This document shows positions 36,216-46,423 of a stretch of 64,000 nucleotides of DNA, piece by piece. The position numbers and the translations under genes are program-made. Below the pieces are notes generated by a model. That model was not told where the DNA came from, searched no databases, and saw only the letters and a program-made list of their open reading frames with translations. Positions within the stretch are counted from its first letter, which is position 1. Each line of letters starts with the position of its first letter. This DNA is from Bdellovibrionia bacterium (GTDB taxonomy: Bacteria; Bdellovibrionota; Bdellovibrionia; Bdellovibrionales; JAUICD01). The stretch spans positions 1-64,000 of the forward strand of contig JAUICD010000004.1 in assembly GCA_030427965.1 (NCBI GenBank). The letters run 5' to 3'.

Positions 36216-37561
36216 TGCTTAGTACTCAAAAAATCAAAAGCTTGGTTTGGCTCAGAAGAGATTTAAGACTCAGTGACAATCGTGCGTTAAATGAAGCTGA
36301 GAAAAGCTCAGATGAAATCACTATAGTTTTTGTCTTTGATACCAATATTCTCAATCGACTTAAAAGTAAGCAAGATCGTCGGTTGACTTTTATTTATGAA
36401 TCTTTAAATGAGATATCACAAACTCTTGAAAAGAAAGGGTCTCAGCTTATTGTTTTATATGGCGACCCTAAAAAAGAAATTCCTAAGCTTGCAAGTCAAT
36501 TGGGTGTGAATTTTGTTTTTGCAAATGAGGACTATGAGAGTTACGCAAAATCACGGGATTTTCATATTAAAAAATCACTAGCTAAACAAGAGATAAGTTT
36601 TTCTCTCCATAAAGATCAGGTGATTTTTTCTGGAGATGAAGTTCTTAAGTCAGATGGAAGCCCTTATCGCGTGTTTACGCCTTGGAAAAAACAATTTCAT
36701 CCTTCAGTTGTGGATGAAGCAAAGACAAGTCTCAAAAAAATGACAAAGAAAAGCGAGCTTAAAGCATTTTCCAAATTGAAATCACTAAAGTCCTATGGTT
36801 TTAAAAAAACTCTTAGCTATGTTCAAGGCGGAGAGCGTGAGGCTCAAAAGCAATTGAGCGGCTTTTTAGATCAATTGAATTCTTATAGTAAGAATCGAGA
36901 TTATCCATATCTTGATAGCACTTCTCGGCTTTCTGTTCATCTGAGGTTTGGAACACTTTCTATACGTGAGGCCATTCGAGCCTGTAAAGGTAAAAGAGGA
37001 GAGGGGCCTAGGACTTGGCTTAGCGAGCTTGTGTGGAGAGAGTTCTACTTTATGATTTTAGATCAATTTCCACATGTGGAGAAATCCTCCTTCAAGCCTG
37101 AGTATCAAAATATCCAGTGGCCAGGAAAAAACAATCATTTCAAAGCCTGGTGTGAGGGGAGAACTGGGTTTCCAATTGTAGATGCTGGAATGAGACAGTT
37201 GAATAAAACAGGTTTTATGCATAACCGTCTTCGTATGGTAACGGCAAGTTTTTTAGTGAAAGACCTTTTGGTGGATTGGCAAAGGGGTGAAAAATACTTT
37301 GCAGAAAAACTTATGGACTATGATTTGGCTGCAAATAATGGTGGGTGGCAGTGGTGTGCTTCAACAGGATGTGATGCACAACCTTACTTTCGAATTTTTA
37401 ACCCCGACTCTCAAACTAAGAAATTTGATTCAGGTCAAGAGTTCGTGCGCAAATGGGTGCCAGAGGCTTTTGATACATCATCTGGGTACCCAGGGCCAAT
37501 TGTGGATCATCGCGTGCAGAGAGAAAAGGCTCTGAGCCTCTTCAAATCTGCACGCCAGTAG
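36215..37561 (+). CDS. phrB: Deoxyribodipyrimidine photolyase (cryptochrome/photolyase family)
   Basis: 448 residues. N-terminal antenna domain begins SLVWLRRDLRLSDN. The FAD domain has RTWLSELVWREFYF, WCEGRTGFPIVDAGMRQL, FMHNRLRMVTASFLVKDLL and DYDLAANNGGWQWCASTG, all typical of class I CPD photolyases. It repairs UV-induced pyrimidine dimers with light. Coupling to a PilZ gene is unusual and may be fortuitous. The start is GTG 36215, overlapping the upstream stop. Confidence 0.94.
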   Translation: MLSTQKIKSLVWLRRDLRLSDNRALNEAEKSSDEITIVFVFDTNILNRLKSKQDRRLTFIYESLNEISQTLEKKGSQLIVLYGDPKKEIPKLASQLGVNFVFANEDYESYAKSRDFHIKKSLAKQEISFSLHKDQVIFSGDEVLKSDGSPYRVFTPWKKQFHPSVVDEAKTSLKKMTKKSELKAFSKLKSLKSYGFKKTLSYVQGGEREAQKQLSGFLDQLNSYSKNRDYPYLDSTSRLSVHLRFGTLSIREAIRACKGKRGEGPRTWLSELVWREFYFMILDQFPHVEKSSFKPEYQNIQWPGKNNHFKAWCEGRTGFPIVDAGMRQLNKTGFMHNRLRMVTASFLVKDLLVDWQRGEKYFAEKLMDYDLAANNGGWQWCASTGCDAQPYFRIFNPDSQTKKFDSGQEFVRKWVPEAFDTSSGYPGPIVDHRVQREKALSLFKSARQ

Positions 37562-37576
37562 GCCAGCTTCTAAAGC

Positions 37577-38725
37577 TTATCGGCTTCTGAGCGAGGCAAT
37601 GCAGTTTTTTGCAGTCTCAAAAATTTCACCAAGAGGTTTTAGTTTTGAGTGTGCCTTTCTGGGAAAGGCGGATTGGTAGAAAGAAACATTCAAATCTCCA
37701 GAATCACTTTGAGTTAAGCTCTCAACGTGAACAAACCTTTCAAGACGCTCAAGATCTTCATTTCTTGCCTTTTTCATGGCGTGAAGAACAGCCTCAGTTG
37801 TATTAAATCCCAATTTTGGAAGAAGTGTTCTCCATATTTGAAAACGACGCCCTAGTTTTTCACTCCAACTCAAGTGGGATTCATCTTGAGTGGCCTTTGG
37901 TAGTGTAAGTGATTTTAGTTCTCCTGACTTGGAATCAAGCTGAACTTCAAAAAGAGATTTGTTCTCACTTAAAAATGAAAGTGTCATCTCACTTTCATCA
38001 GTATCTAGGATTTCTAGTGGAGTGGGTTTTTCAATTTCGGTATTTTCAATTAAATCTTTTAGATGTTCCCCCCGTTCTTTGTAGATCCTTGATGCACGCC
38101 AAGCATTTCGAACTCCAATAGCCTCAACAATTTTCATCGGTACCCAAAACGCAGCAACTCGTGTCTTTTGAACGACATTTGAAAAAACAGAGGATTTTTT
38201 ATAACTCCAGGCTAAGAAAATACAAAGTGGATCTGCTCCTGGTAGAGAGATTATGGTTCCAACAGCACCTGTGAGCCAAAGAGACCACTCTGGCCACTGG
38301 GCTTCAATTCCGTGTCCAAGTGCAAGGGGGCCAGAAATCATCTCTGAAGCGTGAGAAATAGGTAAGAGAAAGGCAATATTTTTAACATCGTTTGCAAAAA
38401 CTTCGGATTTTCCATTTTTCTCAGCCCATCTGTAGCGATTGATGATGAGGCGATAGAAATTGAATTTATTTAAAAATGTTCCAACGTACCCACGTACACC
38501 TGAATGTCTTGAGCTTTCTGGTTCAATGCTTTCTTCTGCGTCTTCTAAAAGCTGCTCAAGGTCACCAATCTCAATTTCTTGGACCTCATAACCTTGCTCT
38601 ACGACTTGTGAACTTGAGCTACCGGAGCCAACAACCTTATCTGAAAACGCAGGTGGAGAAAGAAGAAAAAGAGAAAGAGAAAGAGAAAGAAGAGAAAGCG
38701 GTGTAAGAAGAAATGAAGATTTCAT
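37577..38725 (-). CDS. Exported or membrane protein of unknown function
   Basis: The signal peptide is made of Leu-Ser repeats (SLLSLSLSLFLLS) encoded by a short GAGAAA tandem repeat. The mature 350-residue part has an acidic segment, a hydrophobic stretch around residues 150-190 (WPEWSLWLTGAVGTIISLPGA...CIFLAW) that may span a membrane, and a charged C-terminus. No domain is recognised. It is convergent with phrB. Confidence 0.62.
   Translation of the reverse strand: MKSSFLLTPLSLLSLSLSLFLLSPPAFSDKVVGSGSSSSQVVEQGYEVQEIEIGDLEQLLEDAEESIEPESSRHSGVRGYVGTFLNKFNFYRLIINRYRWAEKNGKSEVFANDVKNIAFLLPISHASEMISGPLALGHGIEAQWPEWSLWLTGAVGTIISLPGADPLCIFLAWSYKKSSVFSNVVQKTRVAAFWVPMKIVEAIGVRNAWRASRIYKERGEHLKDLIENTEIEKPTPLEILDTDESEMTLSFLSENKSLFEVQLDSKSGELKSLTLPKATQDESHLSWSEKLGRRFQIWRTLLPKLGFNTTEAVLHAMKKARNEDLERLERFVHVESLTQSDSGDLNVSFYQSAFPRKAHSKLKPLGEIFETAKNCIASLRSR
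38656..38698. repeat. Short GAGAAA tandem repeat within a signal peptide
   Basis: Three exact GAGAAA units (38671-38688) flanked by imperfect copies. The six-base unit keeps the reading frame, so copy change would lengthen or shorten the Leu-Ser hydrophobic core of the signal peptide by two residues per unit, without switching the gene off. Confidence 0.6.
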
Positions 38726-38988
38726 ATAGAGCCCTTAAATACTTAGATTGAACGAAGGTTCGCAAATACCAAGGCAGGTATAGTAGGTCACGTAATATGA
38801 GGATTCCTAGCAAGATGATAAGTAACTGAAAATGAGATGAAGACCATTTGATCTGTCTATCGAGTAAAACATATAGAAATTTCAAAAATGAGGTTCAGGT
38901 TTTCCTACTCATAGGTCCAGTCCGTGTTTTTGAGTTCGAAATCTTTCACTGAAATCGAGATGATGAATAGATAGGCTAGGAGGGCCCA

Positions 38989-40299
38989 ATGGAGCGACTT
39001 TCTGCGCTTTTTGTAGCGCTATTTGTTTTTTCACTTTCAGCAGAAGCACGACATATCAAGGGTGAATATTTGGTACGAATAAAATCAAATGTGAACATCC
39101 AATCTGTTCAGTTAAAAGACATCAGAGTTTTAAAAGAGTACAATCTTTTATCAAACCTTTATCTTTTAAAAAGTGAAAACCCTAAAGTTTTTGAAAAAGA
39201 ATTGAAAGAAAACCCTTCTGTTTTATATTTTGAAAAAAACTATCTTCGTAAAACTGCAGATTGGAAAACACCTAAAAGAGATTATCGTGTTTTAGCTGAC
39301 CCTGAGGTGCCATCACCGATAGAATTTCCCCAAGAATGGATAAAAGACCCCAAAGAGGCTGGGAATTACGGAACTCATCAGAACTACACCCACCACGTGT
39401 GGCGTGAGAAAAAATACTATGGATCAAAAGACACTGTTATTGCTGTGATTGATACAGGTGTGGATTATACGCATCCAGATTTACTTGCAAATATATGGAG
39501 AAATCCCGGTGAAGTTGCAGATAACGGCATAGATGATGATGGAAATGGATATGTGGATGATGTTGTGGGGTATGATTTTGTAAATGGAGATTCTAGACCC
39601 TATGATGATCACTCACATGGAACACATGTGGCAGGTATTGCGGCAGCAACTGGTGGAAATGGGATTGGCATTTCAGGGCAATGTCCACGTTGCTCTATTA
39701 TGGCGTTAAAATTTATTTCCTCTGATGGGTGGGGAAGTGACGCAGATGCCATCACAGCCCTTGAGTACGCAACACGAAATGGTGCACATATCATAAATAG
39801 CTCATGGGGATCAGATGAATATAGTAAAGTGCTTCATGATGCCTTTGAGGCTTCCAATAATGCTGGAGTTTTAAATACAGTGGCTGCCGGAAACTCAGGA
39901 TATAATATTGAAATAGAACATGCTTATCCTGCTCGATTTGTTCTTTCTGGTGGATTGACTGTGTCTGCTTTAAGAGAGGCAAACAATTCGATTTTGATGC
40001 CTCTTTGGTCGAATTATAGTAAGAAATACTCTCATATCTCAAGTGCTGGAGAAGATGTGAGAAGCACGGTTCCTGGAAATGACTATATCCGAATCAGTGG
40101 TACAAGTATGGCAGCTCCTGGAGTGGCTGGGTGTGCGGGAATGATTCGAAGTCACTCTCCAAATCTTTCAGCTCAAGAAATCAAGTCTATTCTTATGGAT
40201 TCAGATCACACACTTTATGATCCACGAAGCATGAGAAAAGTGATGTCGGGTGGACGGGTCCATATGGTGAAAGTTTTTAAAACGCTCGATGGGCAGTGA
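38989..40299 (+). CDS. Secreted subtilisin-like serine protease (S8)
   Basis: Signal peptide (MERLSALFVALFVFSLSAEA), an inhibitor-like propeptide (about 22-90), then the full triad: VIDTGVDYTHPD (Asp155), HSHGTHVAG (His210) and GTSMAAPGVAG (Ser373), with oxyanion Asn302 in AAGNSG. The GIDDDGNGYVDD loop (about 180-191) looks calcium-binding. Strong AGGAGGG ribosome site. About 436 residues, ending shortly after the catalytic domain. A single secreted protease transcribed away from the signal-repeat gene. Confidence 0.95.
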   Translation: MERLSALFVALFVFSLSAEARHIKGEYLVRIKSNVNIQSVQLKDIRVLKEYNLLSNLYLLKSENPKVFEKELKENPSVLYFEKNYLRKTADWKTPKRDYRVLADPEVPSPIEFPQEWIKDPKEAGNYGTHQNYTHHVWREKKYYGSKDTVIAVIDTGVDYTHPDLLANIWRNPGEVADNGIDDDGNGYVDDVVGYDFVNGDSRPYDDHSHGTHVAGIAAATGGNGIGISGQCPRCSIMALKFISSDGWGSDADAITALEYATRNGAHIINSSWGSDEYSKVLHDAFEASNNAGVLNTVAAGNSGYNIEIEHAYPARFVLSGGLTVSALREANNSILMPLWSNYSKKYSHISSAGEDVRSTVPGNDYIRISGTSMAAPGVAGCAGMIRSHSPNLSAQEIKSILMDSDHTLYDPRSMRKVMSGGRVHMVKVFKTLDGQ

Positions 40300-40306
40300 T
40301 TTAAAA

Positions 40307-42352
40307 TCAAGCCGCATTTTCGATGCTCTGAGACTTCTTGATTGCAGATCTTGCTTGATTTGCGATCATCTCATTTGAGCTTTTAACTAGAGGTTTTACA
40401 AGTTTCATAAGATTACAGAATTCAATGTTAGAGGAGAGATAGACAAGATCTTTTTCTGAGTGATGTTTCATAAGCTCACCGTAAGCATAAAGAGCACTTG
40501 CCTGTTGAAGGGGGTCACTTGAAGTGAGCATTTCTTTGAGGTTTGAAATCAGTTTTTTGTCTAGTCGTGAATACCCATCTTGGATAATAAGGTTGGCTTT
40601 CACGCGATTGTTGCGAGCTTGATCAAGTTTGATAAGACCTTCCATCTCATCATCACCTTCTAGGTGCGTGACAAGGTCGACCGTATTTGCCACAACGCGG
40701 GCATTTTCATTGGAGAGGAGTCCTGAAAGCACGGTTGCAAGACCGGGGGAGTAGGAGTTTTCAGGCAAGATATGACGGCCAAGTGTCACATATGAGGCAA
40801 GCACTTTGAAGTTTTCATTGTCTTTATCACAGAGTTTTTCAATTTTTACCAAGAGATCAAGGTACTTGTACTCTGTTTCAAGCGAGGTTTCCTCTGAAAA
40901 GAACGTGCTCAATGCACGTGAGGCGCCAAGGAGTTCAGTTTTAGTAAGTGTTTGAACGTTTTGACCCAAATACTCAAAGATTGTTTGAAGGTCTTTGTCT
41001 GAACGGAAATACGTAAGAGAGGAAACACTATTGGCATTGAGGTTTTTGAGTACATCTTCAACCCCAAGCGTGTGAATCACTTTATAAAGAGCAGAGTTTT
41101 CTTCAATACCTTTAAGGTTTGCTGTTTTATCAAATCGAGTTTGAAACAACTTTGAGTTCAGAGAGGCAATTTCACTACAAAAGAGCACTTCGTTTTTTTC
41201 TTGTTCAAAAATTTCTGAAATGATTCGCACGGTTTTGATAAGTGGAGTGCCTGAGAGATTGTACCCCAAAACCTGTCGCCCAAACCTCAACATGCCCTGT
41301 GCAAGACTGGATTTAACATGAAAGGAGAAGCCATGTTCACTCTTTGTTTTGATATTGAGCCCCTCTGAAGCTGAAAAGATATCTCGAATACTTGAAAGCG
41401 CAAGTTCTCTACTGTCAAGAGAGCTGTTTTCTTTGAAATAAAAAAGTATTTCATCTCCGATAATTTCGTGAACAAACCCTTCATATCGATGAACAATTCT
41501 TGCTGAGAGAGCTAAAAACTGGTTCACAACCTCCATCACAGTTTCAACAGGGTAGTTTGAAAACATCTCAGAGAAGTTATTGATATCCACTCTGACAAGG
41601 GTGCAATCAAATTGATAGGGAGGAATTTTTCCGGATTCGAGTTCTGATCTTAAAGAGGGTAAAACTTGGTTTTTTAGCGTGTCGACTTCTTCATGAAGTT
41701 TTGAATGGCGTTTTTCATAGCCAATTAGACTTTGTGTTAAAATTTGGGATTCCATGGAGCGTGTTTTGGCTTTTGAAAAATCTCGAGCTTTTGGATTGGT
41801 GATTCCTTTGATGATGGATTTGATATCTCGAAAGAAGTAAGTTGTTATAAAAAGAAATCCTAGAATCACAAGTACAACCTCACGAAAGAGAAGGTGGTAA
41901 TTGTATTCTAGAGCAAGTTGCACATATCTGGCGCGTGAGCGATTAAACCCAATCATCAATTGATAGCCCTGAACTTCAATTGTAGAGTAAACATGATCCT
42001 CAAATTCTAGTATTTCATTAAAACGCGTAAATTTTTGATTGAGTTTTTCTAATTTTCCATCATGTGAGTTATAAAAGAGGATGTTTTTTTGAGAATCTTT
42101 TAAGAGATAGTAATCAAAGTAATGATCCTCACGAGCTTCAAAGAGGCGTTCTTCAAGATCCTCTAGTTTTTGTACTTCAATGAGGGTTTTACCAAGATCC
42201 AAATAGTTGAGCATATGGATTTTTCGTTTGTTCACAAACTCTCCATAAGAGTTTTGTGAATCAAAGATATAGATGCCAAAGACATAGACAAAATAAGAAC
42301 AAAAGAAGAAGACTGACATTCCAAAAATAATGGGACGTTTTTTGCTACTCAT
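40307..42352 (-). CDS. Membrane-bound class III nucleotide cyclase with HEAT-like C-terminus
   Basis: Numbered from ATG 42352: helices at about 9-30 and 157-174 enclose a ~125-residue external sensor. A coiled linker follows, then a class III cyclase domain with metal Asp256 in RVDINNFSE and Asp300 in IIGDEILFYF. The last ~280 residues look like HEAT-type helical repeats (QQASALYAYGEL, ANTVDLVTHLEGD). It should make cAMP or cGMP; the purine-selecting residues were not resolved. ATG 42352 overlaps the upstream HExxH gene stop by eight bases, so they are coupled. A longer start at 42451 lies within that gene and is rejected. Confidence 0.82.
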   Translation of the reverse strand: MSSKKRPIIFGMSVFFFCSYFVYVFGIYIFDSQNSYGEFVNKRKIHMLNYLDLGKTLIEVQKLEDLEERLFEAREDHYFDYYLLKDSQKNILFYNSHDGKLEKLNQKFTRFNEILEFEDHVYSTIEVQGYQLMIGFNRSRARYVQLALEYNYHLLFREVVLVILGFLFITTYFFRDIKSIIKGITNPKARDFSKAKTRSMESQILTQSLIGYEKRHSKLHEEVDTLKNQVLPSLRSELESGKIPPYQFDCTLVRVDINNFSEMFSNYPVETVMEVVNQFLALSARIVHRYEGFVHEIIGDEILFYFKENSSLDSRELALSSIRDIFSASEGLNIKTKSEHGFSFHVKSSLAQGMLRFGRQVLGYNLSGTPLIKTVRIISEIFEQEKNEVLFCSEIASLNSKLFQTRFDKTANLKGIEENSALYKVIHTLGVEDVLKNLNANSVSSLTYFRSDKDLQTIFEYLGQNVQTLTKTELLGASRALSTFFSEETSLETEYKYLDLLVKIEKLCDKDNENFKVLASYVTLGRHILPENSYSPGLATVLSGLLSNENARVVANTVDLVTHLEGDDEMEGLIKLDQARNNRVKANLIIQDGYSRLDKKLISNLKEMLTSSDPLQQASALYAYGELMKHHSEKDLVYLSSNIEFCNLMKLVKPLVKSSNEMIANQARSAIKKSQSIENAA

Positions 42353-44924
42353 CTTTGTCCCACTTTCTGACACGCACAAACTTATCTCTGTTTTTGTCAA
42401 AACGATAGCGAAAGAGTGCAGATTTGGAATCAGCTCCAAAAACAGAACCATCTTTGAGTTCCACTTGTGTGTAGATAGTTCTTAAAGCATTTGTATGAAC
42501 ACCTGCTTTCATATCTTTTTCTACTTCTTTGTAAGATGTGTTTTTTAAGTACTTCTGTAAGTCTAGGCGCGATTGGATTTGTAAGCGTTCGTTTTGAGTA
42601 TTGGCAGGGTTACGAGGACCTGTGACTCCACCACTTCCACTTGAAGCATCGTTTACTGAGAGGAGTGACCCTGATGAAATACGTTTTGGCCCAGAGCTTG
42701 CGCGTAAGACTTTGCTTGATGAAAGATCACGTGTGTTTTGTGAAGTGTGTCTTACAGGGTTGACTCCATTTTCTTTTACAAGAACTTGATCCCTTTGGTA
42801 TTTGTTTTTGTTAGCTCCAATGTTTGACGTATCTAGGCTTGCTGGTTCCCGGTCCACACGGAAACTGCCTTTACCTTTCCCGCGAACAGGAACACTCACA
42901 TCAAATCGAGGTTTTGGTGATGAGGTTGAGGCCTGTGCCTGGGGGAGAGCATTTCGTCTGACATAGTCTGCAACCTGGGTGACTTTATCAATAAGTGCTC
43001 TAGAGTGTCTCAACTCATTTCGAACATACTGCTTGGCCTCACTGATGTTGTTGACATCAAAAGACTTAGAACGAACCGGATTTTGATCCGAACCAATTGT
43101 AGGGGAGTAACTAGAGTCAGATTCACTGGCTATTGTTATGATTTGAGTTTCATTGGAATTTTTCTTGTCTTCGTTCTGAAAATCTTTTTGAGGCTCTCCA
43201 TTGTTATTTATTGCAGATTGTCCGGTGTTCTCTTCCCCTTCTTCAATATCGTACTGATAATCCTCGTAATCCTGTGGATCATAATCACTAGAGGCTGTAA
43301 TTTGCTCAGCTATTTTAGATGGATCAACACATTTGTTATCAGCCAAAGCTTTTGGTAAAATCCACCCAAATAAATTTTTAAAAGAGTGCTCATTTTTAAC
43401 AGCATCAAGTGCGCAATATGGGTTATTAAAATAATCCCCGACAAGCTTGGACATTGAACTTTGTAAAGCCCCACATAGTCCAGGTGCTTTATGCTGGCAT
43501 CTCTTGTCAAAGGCACTATTAAAAAGATTGGAAATTGTGGATTTACAATCTGTTAGGTTTTCAACACAGAGTTTTACCTTGCCATCTCTATCATCCACAA
43601 AATCGTTCCTGAAGTTTGCAAAGATCTCTCGCACCTTCGTAATACCAAGGTGGTAAACAGCTTCACGTATCAAGAACTCATTAAATCCAGGGATTGTAAG
43701 GCTTAAGTTTGAAAGCAAAATATCAGTTTTGTATTTTTCCTCGGCATAGCGTTTGACTCTTCCGCAACGTGGTTCAGGTGGCCCTACAAAGTTGGGTCCA
43801 TAAAAGTAGCTAAGTTGCTCGCTATAAGTGTCGTCACTTCCACAGCACATCTCTATCCCACGTACATCCTCTTCCTTTAAAAAACCCGCACTATGAAGGG
43901 ACTCGTGGAAGAAGAGGTCTGAGTAATATCGCTCTCGTTTTTTAGAGGAATAGTTTTTTAAGCCAGGATTTTCATAAAATGTGATATCCATGCTTGCATG
44001 GTTAAAAGTCCCGAGCACTTGCCCATCATTATTATGATTGTGAGCATGTTCGTGATGCTCTTCGTCTTCACTTTCAATACTATCATTGATCACAAGTGGA
44101 AAGCCTGGTTTTTCAATATATCTGGGTTGGCAACTTACCCAAGGGGGATCTGGCGGTTTTTTAATCTTCATATACTTTTTAAACTTGGCATCTAACAGGT
44201 TTGCTAAGGCTGTCATCCGATTCTCTCTTAAGCAACTCAAGTACCTGTCGCCACTTGCCTCTTCATTGGTGACAAGGGCCACTCCTTTTTTGAGATCCTT
44301 TTTGTAGTAGCCAGAGTCACAGTTATCTGAAATGAGTCCCGATTCGTTGAGCCCCGCCACAGAGCGCTCCGCAGAACCAAGTGTACGCTGTAAGACACTC
44401 AGTTGATTTGAAGCCGAGTTTTGACTTTCACCACAAGAGTGTCCTTCAGGGCTTTGATCTTCCACGGGTTTGGCAATTTTAGAGAAACTTTCACTAAAGA
44501 TACCATCAGCACTGACTTTGTACTTTTCAAAGCTCTGGTCCAATAGTTGATAGCTTGTGCGTGAGGGGTTGAGTATCAGGTGAAGAGTTCTATAACCCTT
44601 GGGTTCTCTAACTTGGACTCTGAGATTTACATAGTTGAGGCCCCTAGGGTTAAAGGCCTCAATTTGAAACTTTTCTGTTTCAATGATCATTTCTTCAGCA
44701 AAGCCATCTTGGTTTTTGTCGACTTTGATGTGTTTCAAGTTTCCATAGACAAAGTTAGCTGAGACAAAGTGCTTACTAGCAGTGGGTTTTTCTTGTGTGA
44801 TTTGTACATTAACATTGCCAATTTTAAAGGTATTTGGGCGTACAGGTGACCCTGTAAATCCGATTTGAGGAAGTAGAAGTGAAAGGCTAAGTAAGCCATG
44901 AAAAACTTGTTTTTTTATACTCAT
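42345..44924 (-). CDS. Large secreted HExxH putative metallopeptidase
   Basis: About 859 residues. Signal peptide (MSIKKQVFHGLLSLSLLLPQIGF) from ATG 44924. The zinc motif HESLH (His340-His344, context SDLFFHESLHSAGF) fits a metallopeptidase. Just before it is a His/acidic cluster (HHEHAHNH at about 290-297) and further up an EF-hand-like loop DKNQDGFAEE. Multiple cysteines suggest disulfides. The last ~300 residues are Ser/Asn-rich and low complexity. The third metal ligand was not found with confidence. Coupled by overlap to the membrane cyclase. Confidence 0.65.
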   Translation of the reverse strand: MSIKKQVFHGLLSLSLLLPQIGFTGSPVRPNTFKIGNVNVQITQEKPTASKHFVSANFVYGNLKHIKVDKNQDGFAEEMIIETEKFQIEAFNPRGLNYVNLRVQVREPKGYRTLHLILNPSRTSYQLLDQSFEKYKVSADGIFSESFSKIAKPVEDQSPEGHSCGESQNSASNQLSVLQRTLGSAERSVAGLNESGLISDNCDSGYYKKDLKKGVALVTNEEASGDRYLSCLRENRMTALANLLDAKFKKYMKIKKPPDPPWVSCQPRYIEKPGFPLVINDSIESEDEEHHEHAHNHNNDGQVLGTFNHASMDITFYENPGLKNYSSKKRERYYSDLFFHESLHSAGFLKEEDVRGIEMCCGSDDTYSEQLSYFYGPNFVGPPEPRCGRVKRYAEEKYKTDILLSNLSLTIPGFNEFLIREAVYHLGITKVREIFANFRNDFVDDRDGKVKLCVENLTDCKSTISNLFNSAFDKRCQHKAPGLCGALQSSMSKLVGDYFNNPYCALDAVKNEHSFKNLFGWILPKALADNKCVDPSKIAEQITASSDYDPQDYEDYQYDIEEGEENTGQSAINNNGEPQKDFQNEDKKNSNETQIITIASESDSSYSPTIGSDQNPVRSKSFDVNNISEAKQYVRNELRHSRALIDKVTQVADYVRRNALPQAQASTSSPKPRFDVSVPVRGKGKGSFRVDREPASLDTSNIGANKNKYQRDQVLVKENGVNPVRHTSQNTRDLSSSKVLRASSGPKRISSGSLLSVNDASSGSGGVTGPRNPANTQNERLQIQSRLDLQKYLKNTSYKEVEKDMKAGVHTNALRTIYTQVELKDGSVFGADSKSALFRYRFDKNRDKFVRVRKWDKDE

Positions 44925-45152
44925 AAGTTGATGGACCATTGTCTCAATATAGATCGGCACTTTGAGGCTATTTTTTAAAGATTTCCGCTATTTAGGTGTC
45001 AATTTTGGTCGGTTTGACAAAGATCTAGGCATTGAAGTTGGCCATTCTATAATATTTACCAATGATTTTAAGCCCTTAGTGTAGTACACCCTTTGCATTG
45101 GTAGTTGATGGATATTGATTTTAGATTACTTCAGATCAAGGAGTTTAAAAGT

Positions 45153-46184
45153 TTGAAATTTTTGGTTCTCACAATTCTCTTTAGCTTAACAATTGAGGCT
45201 CATGCCCAGCGTGCGTTTGATACGCCAATTGATGCAAGGTGGGCACCGATGTCGTGGGAAAAGCTTTTGCCCTCTGAGAGAGGGAGTTACCCATATCGAG
45301 CTGTTGTACAGCTTGCGGTTAAAGATGGTAATAGAATATCACATTGTCATGCTACATTTGTTTCTCCGACAGAACTAATTACATCAGCACACTGTGGGTA
45401 TGGGGACTCAGGAGTTCTAAGAAATACAACTGACTTTACAATTCATCTATGGCCTGAGGCCTCCCGGTTAACTGGTGAAAGTTCATATCAAGTTATTGGC
45501 GTTTCTGTTCATCAGAAATACCGTGAAAATGATAGTTCTACTCGTGCATATGATATTATGATGCTTAAAATCGATAAACCTATTGGACAGAAACTTGGGT
45601 ACTTTGCACTTCATAGAACTAGTGGTGATTTAGGAAGAGCTTTTTCAGGAACCCTTACATCTACTTCCGTAAATGTAATGTCTAAATATTGTAAAAGCCG
45701 TGGCGTTGAACACGTCGTTCAAAGGCCTCAAGCCTATAGAGATGTCGTAAACCTTTTGGCGTTTATTAGACAAGACGCAGGTGAAGACTATATCGATCAC
45801 GACGCTGTTAAAGTATCAGATGTTTGTAGTATTCACACCTATATCTCAGAAGAGGATAACAATAATGCTGGCAATCGACTTATATCTGATAAGGTCTTTG
45901 CAACGACCTGTGGATTAGGTGGGATACATAATGGGTACATTCCTTCCAACTGCCCAATTGATGATGGTGATTCGGGTGGCCCAATTTTTATTTTAGAAAA
46001 CAATTTTCCGACTATTGTAGCTGTTCACAGTGGAGCTGTTTATAATGAGGGCTATGAATGGGGGCAGCACAATCATACAAAAGAAGCCTACGTCCATGGC
46101 GGTCCTCCAGAGTTTATCGATTACTCAAAAGAAACTCCATCATCCATCCGCACCATCTCCCTCCCCACCGCCTCCGGCAAATAA
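45153..46184 (+). CDS. Secreted trypsin-like serine protease (S1)
   Basis: From TTG 45153, the signal peptide MKFLVLTILFSLTIEAHAQ is clean and AAGGAG lies nine bases upstream; the longer ATG 45108 puts 16 non-signal residues in front. The triad is visible: TSAHCGYG (His80), AYDIMMLKID (Asp134) and DDGDSGGPIF (Ser274), with Cys pairing around the His. An extra insertion of about 60 residues lies between Asp and Ser. It lacks a recognised C-terminal domain. The secretion route is presumed to be signal-peptide export. Confidence 0.9.
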   Translation: MKFLVLTILFSLTIEAHAQRAFDTPIDARWAPMSWEKLLPSERGSYPYRAVVQLAVKDGNRISHCHATFVSPTELITSAHCGYGDSGVLRNTTDFTIHLWPEASRLTGESSYQVIGVSVHQKYRENDSSTRAYDIMMLKIDKPIGQKLGYFALHRTSGDLGRAFSGTLTSTSVNVMSKYCKSRGVEHVVQRPQAYRDVVNLLAFIRQDAGEDYIDHDAVKVSDVCSIHTYISEEDNNNAGNRLISDKVFATTCGLGGIHNGYIPSNCPIDDGDSGGPIFILENNFPTIVAVHSGAVYNEGYEWGQHNHTKEAYVHGGPPEFIDYSKETPSSIRTISLPTASGK

Positions 46185-46423
46185 ATGAAGGTATAAAAGT
46201 GCCCTGGCTCTCTCCCGCCAGTTGAATTTGAATAGGTACGTATTTTCTCAGTTTTTCAATTAGAATAGCCGTAATTTGCTGGTGTATAAAACTGTGATGA
46301 TTGGCGGATAATGACACCAGTGGTATTAAGGTGGGAAATATATTCAAAGTCTAGAGGGTTAGGTGGGATACATCTGTATATAGTTAGATGTTTGATTGGC
46401 AGATGATTTGCAGTTTACTCGGC

